From Micromussa lordhowensis (lineage: Eukaryota > Cnidaria > Anthozoa > Scleractinia > Lobophylliidae): a stretch of 64,000 nucleotides of DNA. The notes beneath the pieces were generated by a model, which saw nothing but the letters and a program-made list of their open reading frames with translations, was not told the origin of the DNA and ran no database searches. A program made the position numbers and the translations under genes. Shown one piece after another: positions 50,395 to 60,862 of the stretch. Positions within the stretch are counted from its first letter, which is position 1. Every line of letters begins with the position of its first letter. The DNA is taken from NCBI GenBank assembly GCA_964020085.1, contig OZ026604.1, positions 9,088,132 through 9,152,131 of the forward strand, read 5' to 3'.

Positions 50395-51589
50395 CAAAAA
50401 CTTGCTGCGCGGTCCCTGATATACAAAAAGATGGGGCTAAGCTAGCTACTTGCGTTGATCAGAATTTGTTACGCAGTGCTGGTGCTGATTATTAGGACCA
50501 AAAAATTTCACTTCCATTATTTTCGATTTTCCATGGAATATTTAGTTATTGTTTGAATTGTTTACCCAGTGGGATTTTTTCCATCATGTTACAATCTTAG
50601 ATATACTTCTGCATTGGTATTATGAAAATTCAGAATTTGCACCGCAGTAAACGTTGTGATCCTGCGGTAGTGTAAAATCTTCACATTGAAAAACGTTTTA
50701 AATTTACCAACAGCGTATTTATCGTATTGATGTATTTCATGTAACACTGTTTCTTGTTGGAATATATTCAGTCAATCCTATCAATAGAACTATCGTTTTC
50801 ATGTCACATTATTTTCCTTCAAAGTACATTTAAGGTATTAATGATTCCTAAGAAACAGAACAGGTTACTGTTCTACTTACAGTTCTTCCAACTCAGTACA
50901 ATAATCAAAAATCAAATTTAAAATAAAAGCGCGTAGATTTCGAAGTCGCTAGAAATTTGAAAACGTTGTTCGAATTTTGAAAGGTAAATCGTGAAGATGG
51001 GTTTTTTCACTAGTGTCGATGATTTTCAAGCTGCTTTGAACGCTTGCGTACAAGTCCTTCTCACATCTATTTGGGCAAACACGCATTGCTTTGCGTAATG
51101 ATTCTGAGGTTCTCCAGCTTTCTTTGAAATCGTTCTCCGATTTTCGAAACCAGGCTCTTTAACCCCGATTGGTTCATGAAAATATCTGTTAAGTTTTTAT
51201 CTGAACTCTCAGTTTTGCTGACGAGAGACAGGCAGAGTGAATACATTATTCAGCTTAGCTAACTGCTCGAGTTTTCCGCTCCGTTAGTCACGCACTGAAT
51301 TCCACTTTCACTGACCCTAGATTTTCATACAAACTCCAACGGAAAAGCCCATGGGACAGCTCCATCATTGAAATTACAACAATAGAAGTTCAGAGCGCTA
51401 ATTAATTGTCAATACAAGACAATAAATATTTTTTTGGATAACGCGTTTCCTTAAGAGACTTTATTGCTTGTTATTAGCGAATACCGAAAAAATAGCACTC
51501 ACAGACTTGAAATGAATACACCAAAATTACAACAACTACAAAATGTTTGTGAGTAAAGTATCAGGAAATTAGGATGCAATCAATCGTCT

Positions 51590-51970
51590 TCATCTTCGCT
51601 TGGAGGATAATGAGTCTTTTTTTAAAGTTTTTGAATCAATGTGTTTCACCGCGTGGCAGTCAGCGCACCAAAGAAATCCGTCTGTCAAGTGTTTACGATC
51701 AACAGGAATTTGATGTGCACATATCGGACAAATCCTACACTGACCATCTTGCCAGAAACATCTAGGGCATTTGACTATTGCTCTTTCATAAACGTTCTCT
51801 CCGTTGCAATAATAGCAAGGACCTTTTACTTTAAGCAAAATCTCTGAAGTTGCGGTTTCTTCTTCGTCTGAATTTCCTTCAGGTTCCAGATCTGGGTTTT
51901 CCGATTCTTGATCACTAATTTCAGAGGCTGTCTCTCTGTCATCTTCGTTATCACTGCTTTCGAAGACCAT
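51590..51970 (-). CDS. Acidic protein with CxxC zinc-ribbon-like motifs
   Basis: From Met 51970 the first 45 residues are acidic and Ser/Glu-rich. The second half holds 'CYYC', 'CPRCFWQDGQCRICPICAHQ' and 'LWCADCHAVKH': four CxxC-type pairs with aromatic spacers, a likely two-zinc module. It ends in a basic tail. Intact frame, no named family. Its start lies 16 bp from the end of the neighbour at 51986-52249, so the two could be exons or a bicistronic pair. Confidence 0.5.
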   Translation of the reverse strand: MVFESSDNEDDRETASEISDQESENPDLEPEGNSDEEETATSEILLKVKGPCYYCNGENVYERAIVKCPRCFWQDGQCRICPICAHQIPVDRKHLTDGFLWCADCHAVKHIDSKTLKKDSLSSKRR

Positions 51971-51985
51971 TTCTTTATCACCAGC

Positions 51986-52249
51986 CTAACTGTCTTTATC
52001 GTGATCGGCTTGTTCTTTTTCCAATAGTTCTGCCAAAATTCTCTTATTCTCTATCAAACGCTTATTAATTCCTAACTCTGCCAACCCATCTATAAATGTT
52101 TTGAGGGGGTGGGGTTTAACAATATCGTCGTTATGGGGGAGTAACACATATTCGACCAGCTCTGAAATGTTCGTGACTAGTATTATTCGCTGGTTTCGGA
52201 GTAACTGTCCGCGAGGTGTCCAAAACAAGATATCGTTGGAAGCCGCCAT
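51986..52249 (-). CDS. Small uncharacterised helical protein
   Basis: Met 52249 in a good context ('agcatggcggcttcc' type) begins an 87-residue protein with 'WTPRGQLLRNQRIILVTNIS', 'ELVEYVLLPHNDDIVKPHPL' and 'FIDGLAELGINKRLI', ending 'EKEQADHDKDS'. The regular hydrophobic pattern and lack of stops suggest a genuine conserved protein. I believe similar proteins are multicopy in corals but cannot name a family. The stop is 16 bp before the next start. Confidence 0.45.
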   Translation of the reverse strand: MAASNDILFWTPRGQLLRNQRIILVTNISELVEYVLLPHNDDIVKPHPLKTFIDGLAELGINKRLIENKRILAELLEKEQADHDKDS

Positions 52250-52469
52250 GCTGTGTAATAGATCGGAGGCCTTTTGTCGAGAAACGAGTTGGGAAAGACC
52301 TTCTAAAACATCTTTAATTCAAGGTTCTTCGTTATCGCTTTAATCGTTTTCAATTGCGTTGGTGTCTTCATGATCACTCTCTTCATGATCACTCTCTCTC
52401 TTGCGTATGTTAATCAGAATTGACATACGCAACCTGATTGTCATTGACGACCAAATGATTGAGAGGGTT

Positions 52470-52950
52470 GTCCAATATACCCGCACTGTAACGGTCCGTG
52501 AATCTTGCTTACGGTCTGTACAGTTCATATGTTGCCTAAAGCTCTTATCGGTCCGTGAGGAAGAGTATACGGTCCGTAAGTTGCATTCCATTAGGGACAC
52601 TTAGAATATTTTCCGCTGTGCTGGTTACTTGTAGAGGGGTCCAATGTCTTTACGGTCCAAACAGTTCGTACGGACCGTAAAGTTGTTAACGGTTCGTTAA
52701 GAAGGGTTTACGGTCCGTAAGTTGCATTCCATTAGCGACACTTAGAATATTTTCCGCTGTGCTGGCTTCTTGTAGAGGGGTCCAATGTCTTTACGGTCCG
52801 TACAGTTCGTAAGGACCGTAAAGTTATTAACGGTCCGTTAAGAAGGGTTTACGGTCCGTAAGTTGCATTCCATTAGCGACACTTAGAATATTTTCCGCTG
52901 TGCTGGTAACTTGTAGAGGGGTCCAAGGACTTTACGGTCCGTACAGTTCG
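52470..52950. repeat. Satellite, about 140-bp unit with ACGGTCCGT motifs
   Basis: About three and a half units recur with 'ttgcattccattag' at 52581, 52724 and 52863 (spacing 143 and 139). Each unit contains several near-palindromic 'acggtccgta' or 'ggaccgtaaa' motifs and 'gtgctgg.t.cttgtagaggg'. Just upstream, 'tcatgatcactctct' is tandemly repeated at about 52368-52396. Frames through it are not genes. Confidence 0.85.
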
Positions 52951-52959
52951 TTGTAGAAG

Positions 52960-54530
52960 AAGACATAAACAAAGGAGCAAATTGGTGATCACAGTGAATT
53001 TGAACATCACAAAGAGATTGTCATTTTGCAGTTATGTACATAGTTGTAAAGCCCTTGAGTTAGAAGACTGAAGAAGACATTGTTTCCATAAAAACACTTC
53101 AGTTTTTGTAGTATAAATACTAATTCTGACCTTTCATACATACACTTTGCCTTGATATGTAAATTCTTATGTTCTTGTCCCCACTAGTTTCTAGTTTTTG
53201 TCATGGCAAAGACAATCCCAACCTCGCTTTCACACAAAAACATCTCGTTACATTTCACACAACTATAAAAATTGTCATGGTCTATTACAAAGAACTCCAT
53301 ACATCATTAGGACATTTATTGAAACTGCATATTGTGTAAATATCAGAAGCCCGTGATTGCACTCATGTAAGCACTTCTAAGCTCGTTTAAAAATCATTTT
53401 TTGGATAAGAGCATTCCGCTGCATTTTTAACACCACAATAACACTTATGTAAAAAAAGACAAATGGAAATATACAATACAACACCATTTGATGGCCTTTA
53501 CCTGCTGTGTGCCACGTGATGAACTAATCCTGCTGCTACAAGTGGTCGAATATATGAAAATCCCGATTGAAATCATTCTCTACCCTTTTTAACTCGTGAA
53601 TTGCGCATGCGCAACACGAGTTATCGTGGATAATGGGGAAAATGTGTCGCTCGATCATGGGCTGTAAACTTTATGCAAATGAGGTGCGCTCGCGGCTTAC
53701 TTTTAAATTGCTGTCCATGTTTAACGAAGATAAGTTGTTCTAAAAATCTAAATTAAAAGATGCAAGGCTAAAGAAATTTCGGCTACCGAAAATGAGAACA
53801 TCAAGAATCGTAAAATCGGTGAAGAGAACAATTTTTCAGTTCATGTAGACTTGATATTGATTCTACCGAAACGGAGGTCATTGAAGCACGGTTACGGTGC
53901 GGTAAATGTGCATGTAACGAGCGAAACGATAAAAATACAAAGCATTCATTTATTGTATCGTTTAAAACAAAGAAAGGATATAATAGTAAAAAAAAAATAA
54001 GGCCTCCAGCAAGAGTCGAGCTCCCGTCTGTCGTCATCACGCGACATCACGCGATATATATTGGAAAATAATCTATTAAACAATAAATTGAACCGCTGAT
54101 AAATCAGCGGGCTCGATTCTGTACGATATCTCGAAGTTGTCCTTTACCGAACAATATTGCCAGTGAGGTAGTTGTTAGTGAGTATTATTCGTGGAATTTT
54201 CAGATACTCGACGTTACCTTTTTTACTCAGAGCTCACACTGTGTTGATTCATCTGCAAATGGAGCCACAAGCTGAAACAAGATGTTCTTGTTTTGAGGAA
54301 GGTCATCATGAGTCGATCGTTTTGCACCGGGGCTTTTCGCAAGCTACATGTACACAGAACACAGGTAAGAAGCTGAAACAAGATGTTTATGTAAGCGTAT
54401 CTCGAAACACTGTTCCTTTAATTTTTAAAATATAACTACTTTTCTTTAGAGCTTACTAGATTTGACTTGTTTATTAATATTCGGTTGAAAGTTGAAGTTC
54501 GGTTGTCTTCGGTAACCACTCGTAAAATCA
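52960..54530. other. No gene seen
   Basis: AT-rich DNA with no recognisable domain. Frames at 53801-54040 (minus) and 54172-54435 (plus) lack motifs. Part of it may be the 5' flank of the Helitron. Confidence 0.45.
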
Positions 54531-54531
54531 C

Positions 54532-54984
54532 ATGACAAATTCGAAGCACATGTACACAGGTTTAACCTTTGCGAACCGTCAATTTGAGGAGGTTGGGGTA
54601 TTCTCTTTCATATTAAGCGCAATGCATAGCTGTATGAATGGAAGTGTTCATGATCAGTCTCGTGTATACTTGTATTCAGGAGCAGAGAGGTCGAGAAAAG
54701 CCTTCACTCGCCGGGGTAATCCAAAAGGCGAGGAGACATGCCAAGCGTATGTCGAATCCCCCGCTCGCTGGGGTAATGCCATACCTATGGAAAGCGAGAA
54801 AAGCAGGTACAAATGCCAACAAGTCAAAGCCAAATGTCAGCAAATCAAAGCCAAATGTCAGCAAATCAAAGCTAAGTGTACCAGGAAGTCATTGTCAAAT
54901 ACAATCAAATCTTTGCTAAGTCAATTACATGTAGATACGAGCATATTAAACATGAGCAAACGTGCGAGTGCAACAGTTCTATGA
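54532..54984 (+). other. Open frame with KCQQ[IV]KA repeats, Helitron leader
   Basis: A frame includes three tandem 'KCQQIKA' heptads (54820-54880) arising from a 21-bp tandem repeat. It precedes and overlaps the Helitron OTU frame (54876). It may be a 5' leader; no domain is seen. Confidence 0.3.
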
Positions 54985-56369
54985 ATGATCAGCATACCAA
55001 AAATAAAACTGAATGTATCGATCAGGATAATCCGATGACCACTCATGCTTTGTATACAGCAGAAATTAAATGTGTGATGTCGAGGGGCAGGCGTGTTTCT
55101 AAGTGTACGTTACCTTGTAGTAGAAACCGTGAAAGGGAACCCTCCAGGATTCCTTACAGAAAAGTTATCAGCCTATTCAGAAAGACAAGAATTGCTCGAA
55201 ATCTTGCCAAATCATACCTTAAGAAGTACATTCCATATTCTTCTAAGCTAAAACTTATGTTGTATGAGTATAATCGTCATCATTTCAGTGAACGATTTGG
55301 AAGATCAAAGTGTGTGTTTTCCTCAAAAAAGTGCTTTGTCAGGCAAAACTTGTACAGATCTGTTGTGCGACTAAGAACATTTAAGCACAAGAAGTCACCT
55401 TTGTTTTGCATGTATGTTGATGAGAGAATGCTGAAGGTTTTGAAACAGTGTCAGTTACAAACCTATCATGTTGCTGATAGGGTTCTCTCTCTAAGTGGTG
55501 ACATTGAAAAGAACCCAGGTCCATCACATCAATGCAGTGCCAATACTAATTCATCAGTTACCAGTTCAGCTGTTTCACTACTAGAATCTCGGTTGTCCTC
55601 ATTAAATAGAACTGCACTTGATGTCGGAGGAGGAGGTGATTGCTTTTTTCGAGCTGTATCACATCAACTCGTTGGCAATCCCAATAACCATTTTCATGTG
55701 CGCACCCTTGGTGTTCAGTATTTAGAACAATGCCCTGAACAGTTTATAGAGAGTAATACAGAGCCTTCTTGAATTGGCAGTATTACAGTGTATTTGAATA
55801 ACATGTCATGTCAGGGAACATGGGCTTTTTCAATTATTATTCAAGCAGTTGCAAATTGTCTCAATTTATCAATTCACATTGCTGAATCAAATGAAACTTT
55901 CGCTCCTATTACTGTTGTTCAACCAGTGAATAATTTAATGACACAAGGATGCACAAACATATACATTGGGCACATTGGTGAAATGCATTATGTGTCTACA
56001 GTAGAAAAAAGAAGTTCTGAGTTGAATGATAAACAGTGTAGTGAAATTTCAGTGGGAGACAAGGTTGTTATTGATAAAAATGAAAAACGCAGGGCTTATA
56101 TCAAGGAGTATATGAAAAAGAGAAGAGCTGATGCAGAATTCAGAAAAAAAGAGAATGAAAGTCTCAGACAAAAAAGATACTGCAACAATATTGAAAAAAC
56201 TAGGGAGGAAAAGAGAAGAGCTGCTAAAAAAAAAATGGCCAACCCAGAACATGTAAGGGAAATTGGCAAACAGTCCTTTAAGAAAAGGAAAGAACAGAAT
56301 CCAGAACACATCAAGGAAATTAACAAAAAGTCCTTTAGAAAACGGAAACAGAGAATCCAGAGCACATAA
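54876..56369 (+). pseudogene. Helitron N-terminal region: basic segment, 2A-like site, OTU protease
   Basis: After a Cys-rich, basic segment ('IPYRKVISLFRKTRIARNLA') comes 'LSLSGDIEKNPGP', matching the ribosome-skipping consensus D-x-E-x-N-P-G-P at 55500-55523. An OTU cysteine protease follows: 'GGGGDCFFRAVSHQL' (catalytic Asp/Cys) and, after an in-frame TGA at 55770-55772, 'HIGEMHYVS' (catalytic His). The tail is a Lys-rich array with 'NPEHVREIGKQSFKKRKEQN' repeats, then a frameshift at 56369. By family knowledge OTU domains occur in Helitron proteins of some animals. The in-frame stop makes this copy inactive. Confidence 0.82.
55500..55523 (+). promoter_or_regulatory. 2A-like ribosome-skipping motif in the Helitron frame
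   Basis: D-I-E-K-N-P-G-P satisfies every conserved position of the 2A motif, and the upstream 'RVLSLSG' gives the usual helical lead. It would separate the basic N-terminal peptide from the OTU protein during translation. Confidence 0.7.
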
Positions 56370-56579
56370 GGGAAATTCAAAAACAAACTAAACGAAAGCA
56401 GAGAGCAAAAAATCCAGAACACACGTGTAGCAAACAGACAAATAAAAATGCTAAAACAAGGAAAACAGTTGCCAATTTACATGCAACTGCACCACCTGCT
56501 GAAATGCTATTTCAAAATGTGCAAAATCCATCGAAACCACAAAAAAATGAAGACAATGTAATTTCCATGATAAAGTTAT

Positions 56580-57287
56580 TTCACAATAACATTAAAATAA
56601 TGTGGCCCAGAATACATTTGTACCTGTTGTGACCAGTTGTAGTACAGGTCCTCAGTAGTGAAATGTGACTCTAACAAGTACAAGGCATGTTCACAAGATG
56701 TTGTCAAGTCTTGTGTCACTGGCTTAAAAAGTGTAAACAATACTGAATGGATTTGCACAACTTGTGACTCAAATCTAAAGAAAGGCAAGTTGCCCATCTG
56801 TTCTAAAAGCAATAAAATTAATTTTCCTGAGAAGCCTGAATTGTTAAATTTGACACCATTAGAAGAACGGCTGATATCTCCTCGTATCCCATTCATGCAA
56901 ATCCGTGAACTACCAAGAGGTGGCCAGTTGTCTATTCATGGAAATATTGTCAATGTACCAAGTGATGTAAATTCAACAGTGCACTGCCTGCCAAGGCTCA
57001 TGAATGAATCACAGACCATTCCAATAAAACTTAAAAAACGTCTCAGCTATACGCATCATTATCAGTTTCAGAATGTTAGACCTAAGAAAGTGTTAGATGC
57101 AGCCAAATATCTTGTAGACACAAGTGATTTATTTAAAAGTGAAGTTATAGAAGTGCAAAATGCATGGCTAGATACATGTAACATACGTTTGCAGTCTAGT
57201 ACCCATGAAGAATGGAGTGAGTTTTTCCAAAACCCTGACACGTCAAGTGGTGATTTGCAAACTTATGAAGCTGTTGAAAAAAGATGA
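56580..57287 (+). pseudogene. Helitron Zn-finger/DUF6570-like region
   Basis: A frame beginning before 56658 has a 'CTCCDQLW' zinc-finger remnant with a stop near 56630, then 'WICTTCDSNLKKGKLP' and the Helitron signature 'LTPLEERLISPRIPFMQIRE' with 'LPRGGQLSIHGNIVNVPSDV'. These pieces form the region between the OTU and the replication initiator. The frame ends at a stop at 57287. Confidence 0.78.
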
Positions 57288-57329
57288 AACACAAGATTGC
57301 CAATTGAAGCAGTGTTTCTACTACTCATG

Positions 57330-59168
57330 TAGATAATACGGGGAATGAAAAAGGTGATAGTGATGGCTGGTGTGAAGTTGATGAACGCCGTTCAGGGGTT
57401 ACAGACACACTATTACAGGAAGCAGACATAGCAGAAAATGCAGATAGAATTATCTCTTTTGCACCAGGAGAAGGAAACAAACCATTAGGAGTTTTTATGG
57501 ATAAATACTCTGAATATCTATCATTCCCGACAATATTCTGTGGTAAACGAAGACCTGACAATAAGGAAAGAAAGATCCCTGTACCTTATAGTACAGTTTG
57601 CAAATGGGAGTTAAGGTGTCAGGATAGAAGAGTTGCAATGTCTGTGCCAAACATATTTTATAAGCTAAAAAAACTGCAAATCAAGCAAATTCAAGATACT
57701 GCTTCTATTTCTCTCAGAAAGTGTAAAACAAAGGGGAAAAACTATACTGCTGGTGACTTGAAGTCAGAGGATTATCTTAACAAGCTTGTTCATCTTGATG
57801 AAGGTTTCAGAGTTTTAAAAAATGTTAGAGGGTCACCACCTTATTTTGAAAAGTGCAAAAAAGACTTGTTTGCTATGATTGGTCAACTACATGTAGGCAA
57901 CCCTACATGGTTTTGCTCTTTTTCAGCTGCTGAAACAAGGTGGACTCATCTTCTCAAAACGTTAGGTAAAATTGTAGAGAAAAAAGATTACACTGATGAT
58001 GAGATCAAACAAATGACGTGGGAACAAAAATCAGATCTTATACAAAAAGATCCTGTCACTTGTGCAAGAAACTTTGGTCCAGTTGTTTAGTCATGACGTC
58101 TTAAAAAGCAGTGTAATGCCAGTGGGAGAAATAGTGGATTATTTTTATAGAGTTGAGTTTCAACAAAGAGGAAGCCCACATATTCATGGTTTATTTTGGG
58201 TTAAGCAAGCTCCACAGTATGAAAAAAATCCAAATGAAGAAATTGTCGCTTTTGTTGATGAGTATATCACCTGCCAAAAACCAGACAGTTCAAGTGAAAT
58301 GGAAGATCTTGTAAACTTGCAAATGCACAGGCATGCCAAAACATGTAAGAGAGCAGGGCATAAAATATGTAGATTTAACTTCCCACTGCCACCAATGCAA
58401 TAAAACACTAATTTGCTCAAAGCTTGGCAAGCCAACATGGACATTCAATATGTACTAGATCCTTATGCATGTGCTACATACATGTACGTTCTCTCTTAAA
58501 TTACAAAAGGCCAAAGAGGTATGAGCAGACTTCTAGAAAAAGCAAGTGAAGAAGCAAAATCTGGTAGCAATGATATTACAAATAGAGTCAGGCATATTGG
58601 AAACAAATTTCTAAATGCAGTTGAAATCAGTGCTCAAGAAGCTGTGTATCTTGTATTACAAATGCCAATGAGAAGATCCACGTGTGATTTTCAGTTTATC
58701 AGCACCTCACCTCTTGATGAAAGGACCTTCTTGTTGAAAAAAATGGATAAACTTAAGGAGTTGCCTGACAATTCACCTGACATAGAAGCTGACAACATCA
58801 TTAAACGCTATCAAAGGAGGCCAAAACAATTAGAAAAGCTGTGTTTGGCTGGCTTTGTTGCATGGTTTAACTATGTTAAAGATGAACATGCAGATAGCAC
58901 ACATTCTAGTGAACCATCAGTTACACGTCTTGATGACTTCATGCCAGAAACTATATGTAATTTTGATGACAACACTGATGATGACCCTAATAATATTGAT
59001 GTCACCGACTCTGAAACTGAATATGAGCCAAGTGAATACAAACTAAAAGGTGGTATGAAACTAGTAAAACGAAAGAAACCTAAAATTATCCGATCTGTCA
59101 GGTACCATAAAGATAAGGACCCACAAAACCATTATAGAGAGCAACTTATGCTTTATACATCATGGTGA
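57330..59168 (+). pseudogene. Helitron Rep (HUH) replication initiator, broken
   Basis: From 57366 the frame reads 'DTLLQEADIAENADRIISFA' and 'LGVFMDKYSEYLSFPTIFCG', then the Helitron_like_N block 'RGSPPYFEKCKKDLFAMI' and 'TWFCSFSAAETRW'. A frameshift near 58090 leads to 'RVEFQQRGSPHIHGLFWV', the HUH motif (His-Ile-His at 58179-58187). The tyrosine region '[12 protein letters not shown]...TKGQRGMS' is hit by a stop at 58396-58404 and a frameshift. 58521-59168 continues the Rep-helicase linker ('QEAVYLVLQMPMRRST', 'ERTFLLKKMDKLKELPDN') and is closed by TGA. Rep would nick and join DNA during rolling-circle transposition. Confidence 0.85.
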
Positions 59169-60862
59169 AAAGAAACCACTGATTTAATAAGAGATTGTCA
59201 AACTTACCAAGAACGATTCAAACAGGTTAAGGATGATATCCTCAGTAACAGGCAGCAGTATGAATACCATTCAGAAATACTAGATAAAGCAGTGGAGGAT
59301 ATGCATAATTCTGAATGGGAGAACTTTGACACTGTTGCTCCAAATACCAAGCACATCAATAAGCAGGATTGTGCTGTTAAAGACCAGCCTAGTGAATGTT
59401 TTGGTTGCTTTGACCCTGGTAAAAGCAAGCAGCATAGCCAGTATGATTTGCTTGATGATATTGGGATCTTCCCTAGAAATAGTGATGAGGAGAATCTTGT
59501 TATAAAACGCATGTCTGACGATGATTATTATGCACTTGTTCGCTCATTGAATGAAAAACAAAGGCAGTTTTTTTTATCATGTCTTGCATTCAATTAAAAC
59601 TACATTGTGTAAAGATGACCCTCTAAGATTGTTCTTAAGTGGAGGTGCTTGAGTTGGCAAAAGTACGGTAACCAATGGGTTATATGAAGCACTAATAAGA
59701 TATCTGAATAGTGTTGCAGGAGAAAATCCAGATGATGTCAAAGTTGTAAAAACAGCTCCCACTGGGAAAGCAGCATTCAATATAAAAGGCAATACATTAC
59801 ATGCTGCTTTTAAGATACCTGCCAATAGAGGTTTTGAGTACTGTGCACTGGAAAGCGATAGATTAATTAAACACCATTAGAACACAACTGAAGAAGCTAA
59901 AGGTTATATTCATTGATGAGATCTCTATGGTAGCAAGTGGCATGTTCAACTTTTTGAATTTAAGATTACAACAAATAATGGGAAATAAAGAGCCATTTGG
60001 TGGAGTAAGCTTGATAACAGTTGGAGATCTTTTCCAGTTAAAACCAGTTTTTGATAAGTGGATCTTTGAAAATTGTCAAATGGGCTACAATGTTCTGGCA
60101 AGTAACATTTGGACAGAGTACTTCACAATGTTTGAACTGACAGAAATAATGCGACAGAAAGATGACAAAGAATTTGCTGAACTACTCAATCGCTTGAGAG
60201 AGGGAAAGCACTCTGAAGAAGATATAGCTATTTTAAAGCAAAGACTTCTGAATATAGGGCCTGCATGAAGAAGATACTTATCCTATGAACATGACACATT
60301 TATTTACAACTAGTAGATGCTCACAACTATATAAATTTTGCTCTGTATACAATCTCAAAAACTGATAAAGCTCAGATCAAGGCTGTAGACATTATAGTTG
60401 GGGACATTTCTGATGATCTTAAGAAACAAATGAAAAACAAAATCCCAGATGATCCAACTAAGACATTGGGTTTACATTCACTAGTGTCAGTATGCAACAA
60501 AAGCAAAATATGATCTGACAACTAATATTGATGTGACTGATGGACTCACTAATGGTGCAGAGTGTGTAATAGAGAATATTGACTACAGAGTGCAAAATTC
60601 CACCAGACCAAGTATTATTTGGGTATCTTTTCCACATCCTAATATAGGGAGAAAACAGCGTAGGGAAAATGCACATTTGTACAGAGCAGACATAAATAAA
60701 AGCTGGACACCAGTCTTAGAAGTAACAAGACAATTCCAAATCAATAAAAAAATCAAGTGCAAGTTCTTCGGCGACAATTTCCACTTAGGCCTGCTGCTGC
60801 TAAGACTATTCACCGTTGTCAAGGTGACACATTAGATGAAGCAGTTGTTAACTTTCCAGCAG
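59169..60862 (+). pseudogene. Helitron PIF1-like helicase, broken
   Basis: 'SLNEKQRQFFLSCL' leads by a T-run frameshift into 'LRLFLSGGA' then TGA then 'VGKSTVTNGLYEALIRYL', so the Walker A loop (59641-59667) is cut by a stop. Next come 'KTAPTGKAAFNIKGNTLHAAF', Walker B 'VIFIDEISMVASG' and 'TVGDLFQLKPVFDKWIF', then 'VTDGLTNGAECVIENI'. Finally, in another frame, 'RPAAAKTIHRCQGDTLDEAV' (motifs V/VI) appears at 60787-60846. The gene stops abruptly at about 60862, where LINE D begins, before the usual C-terminal 'YVALSR' region. At least five lesions. Confidence 0.85.

Noticed and set aside
52340..52604. Frames on both strands at the satellite start
   Set aside because: Produced by tandem repeats; Arg/Val-rich shadows only.
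56049..56422. Hydrophobic minus-strand frames resembling membrane proteins
   Set aside because: Complement of the Lys/Glu-rich Helitron repeats, which gives Phe/Leu-rich shadows.
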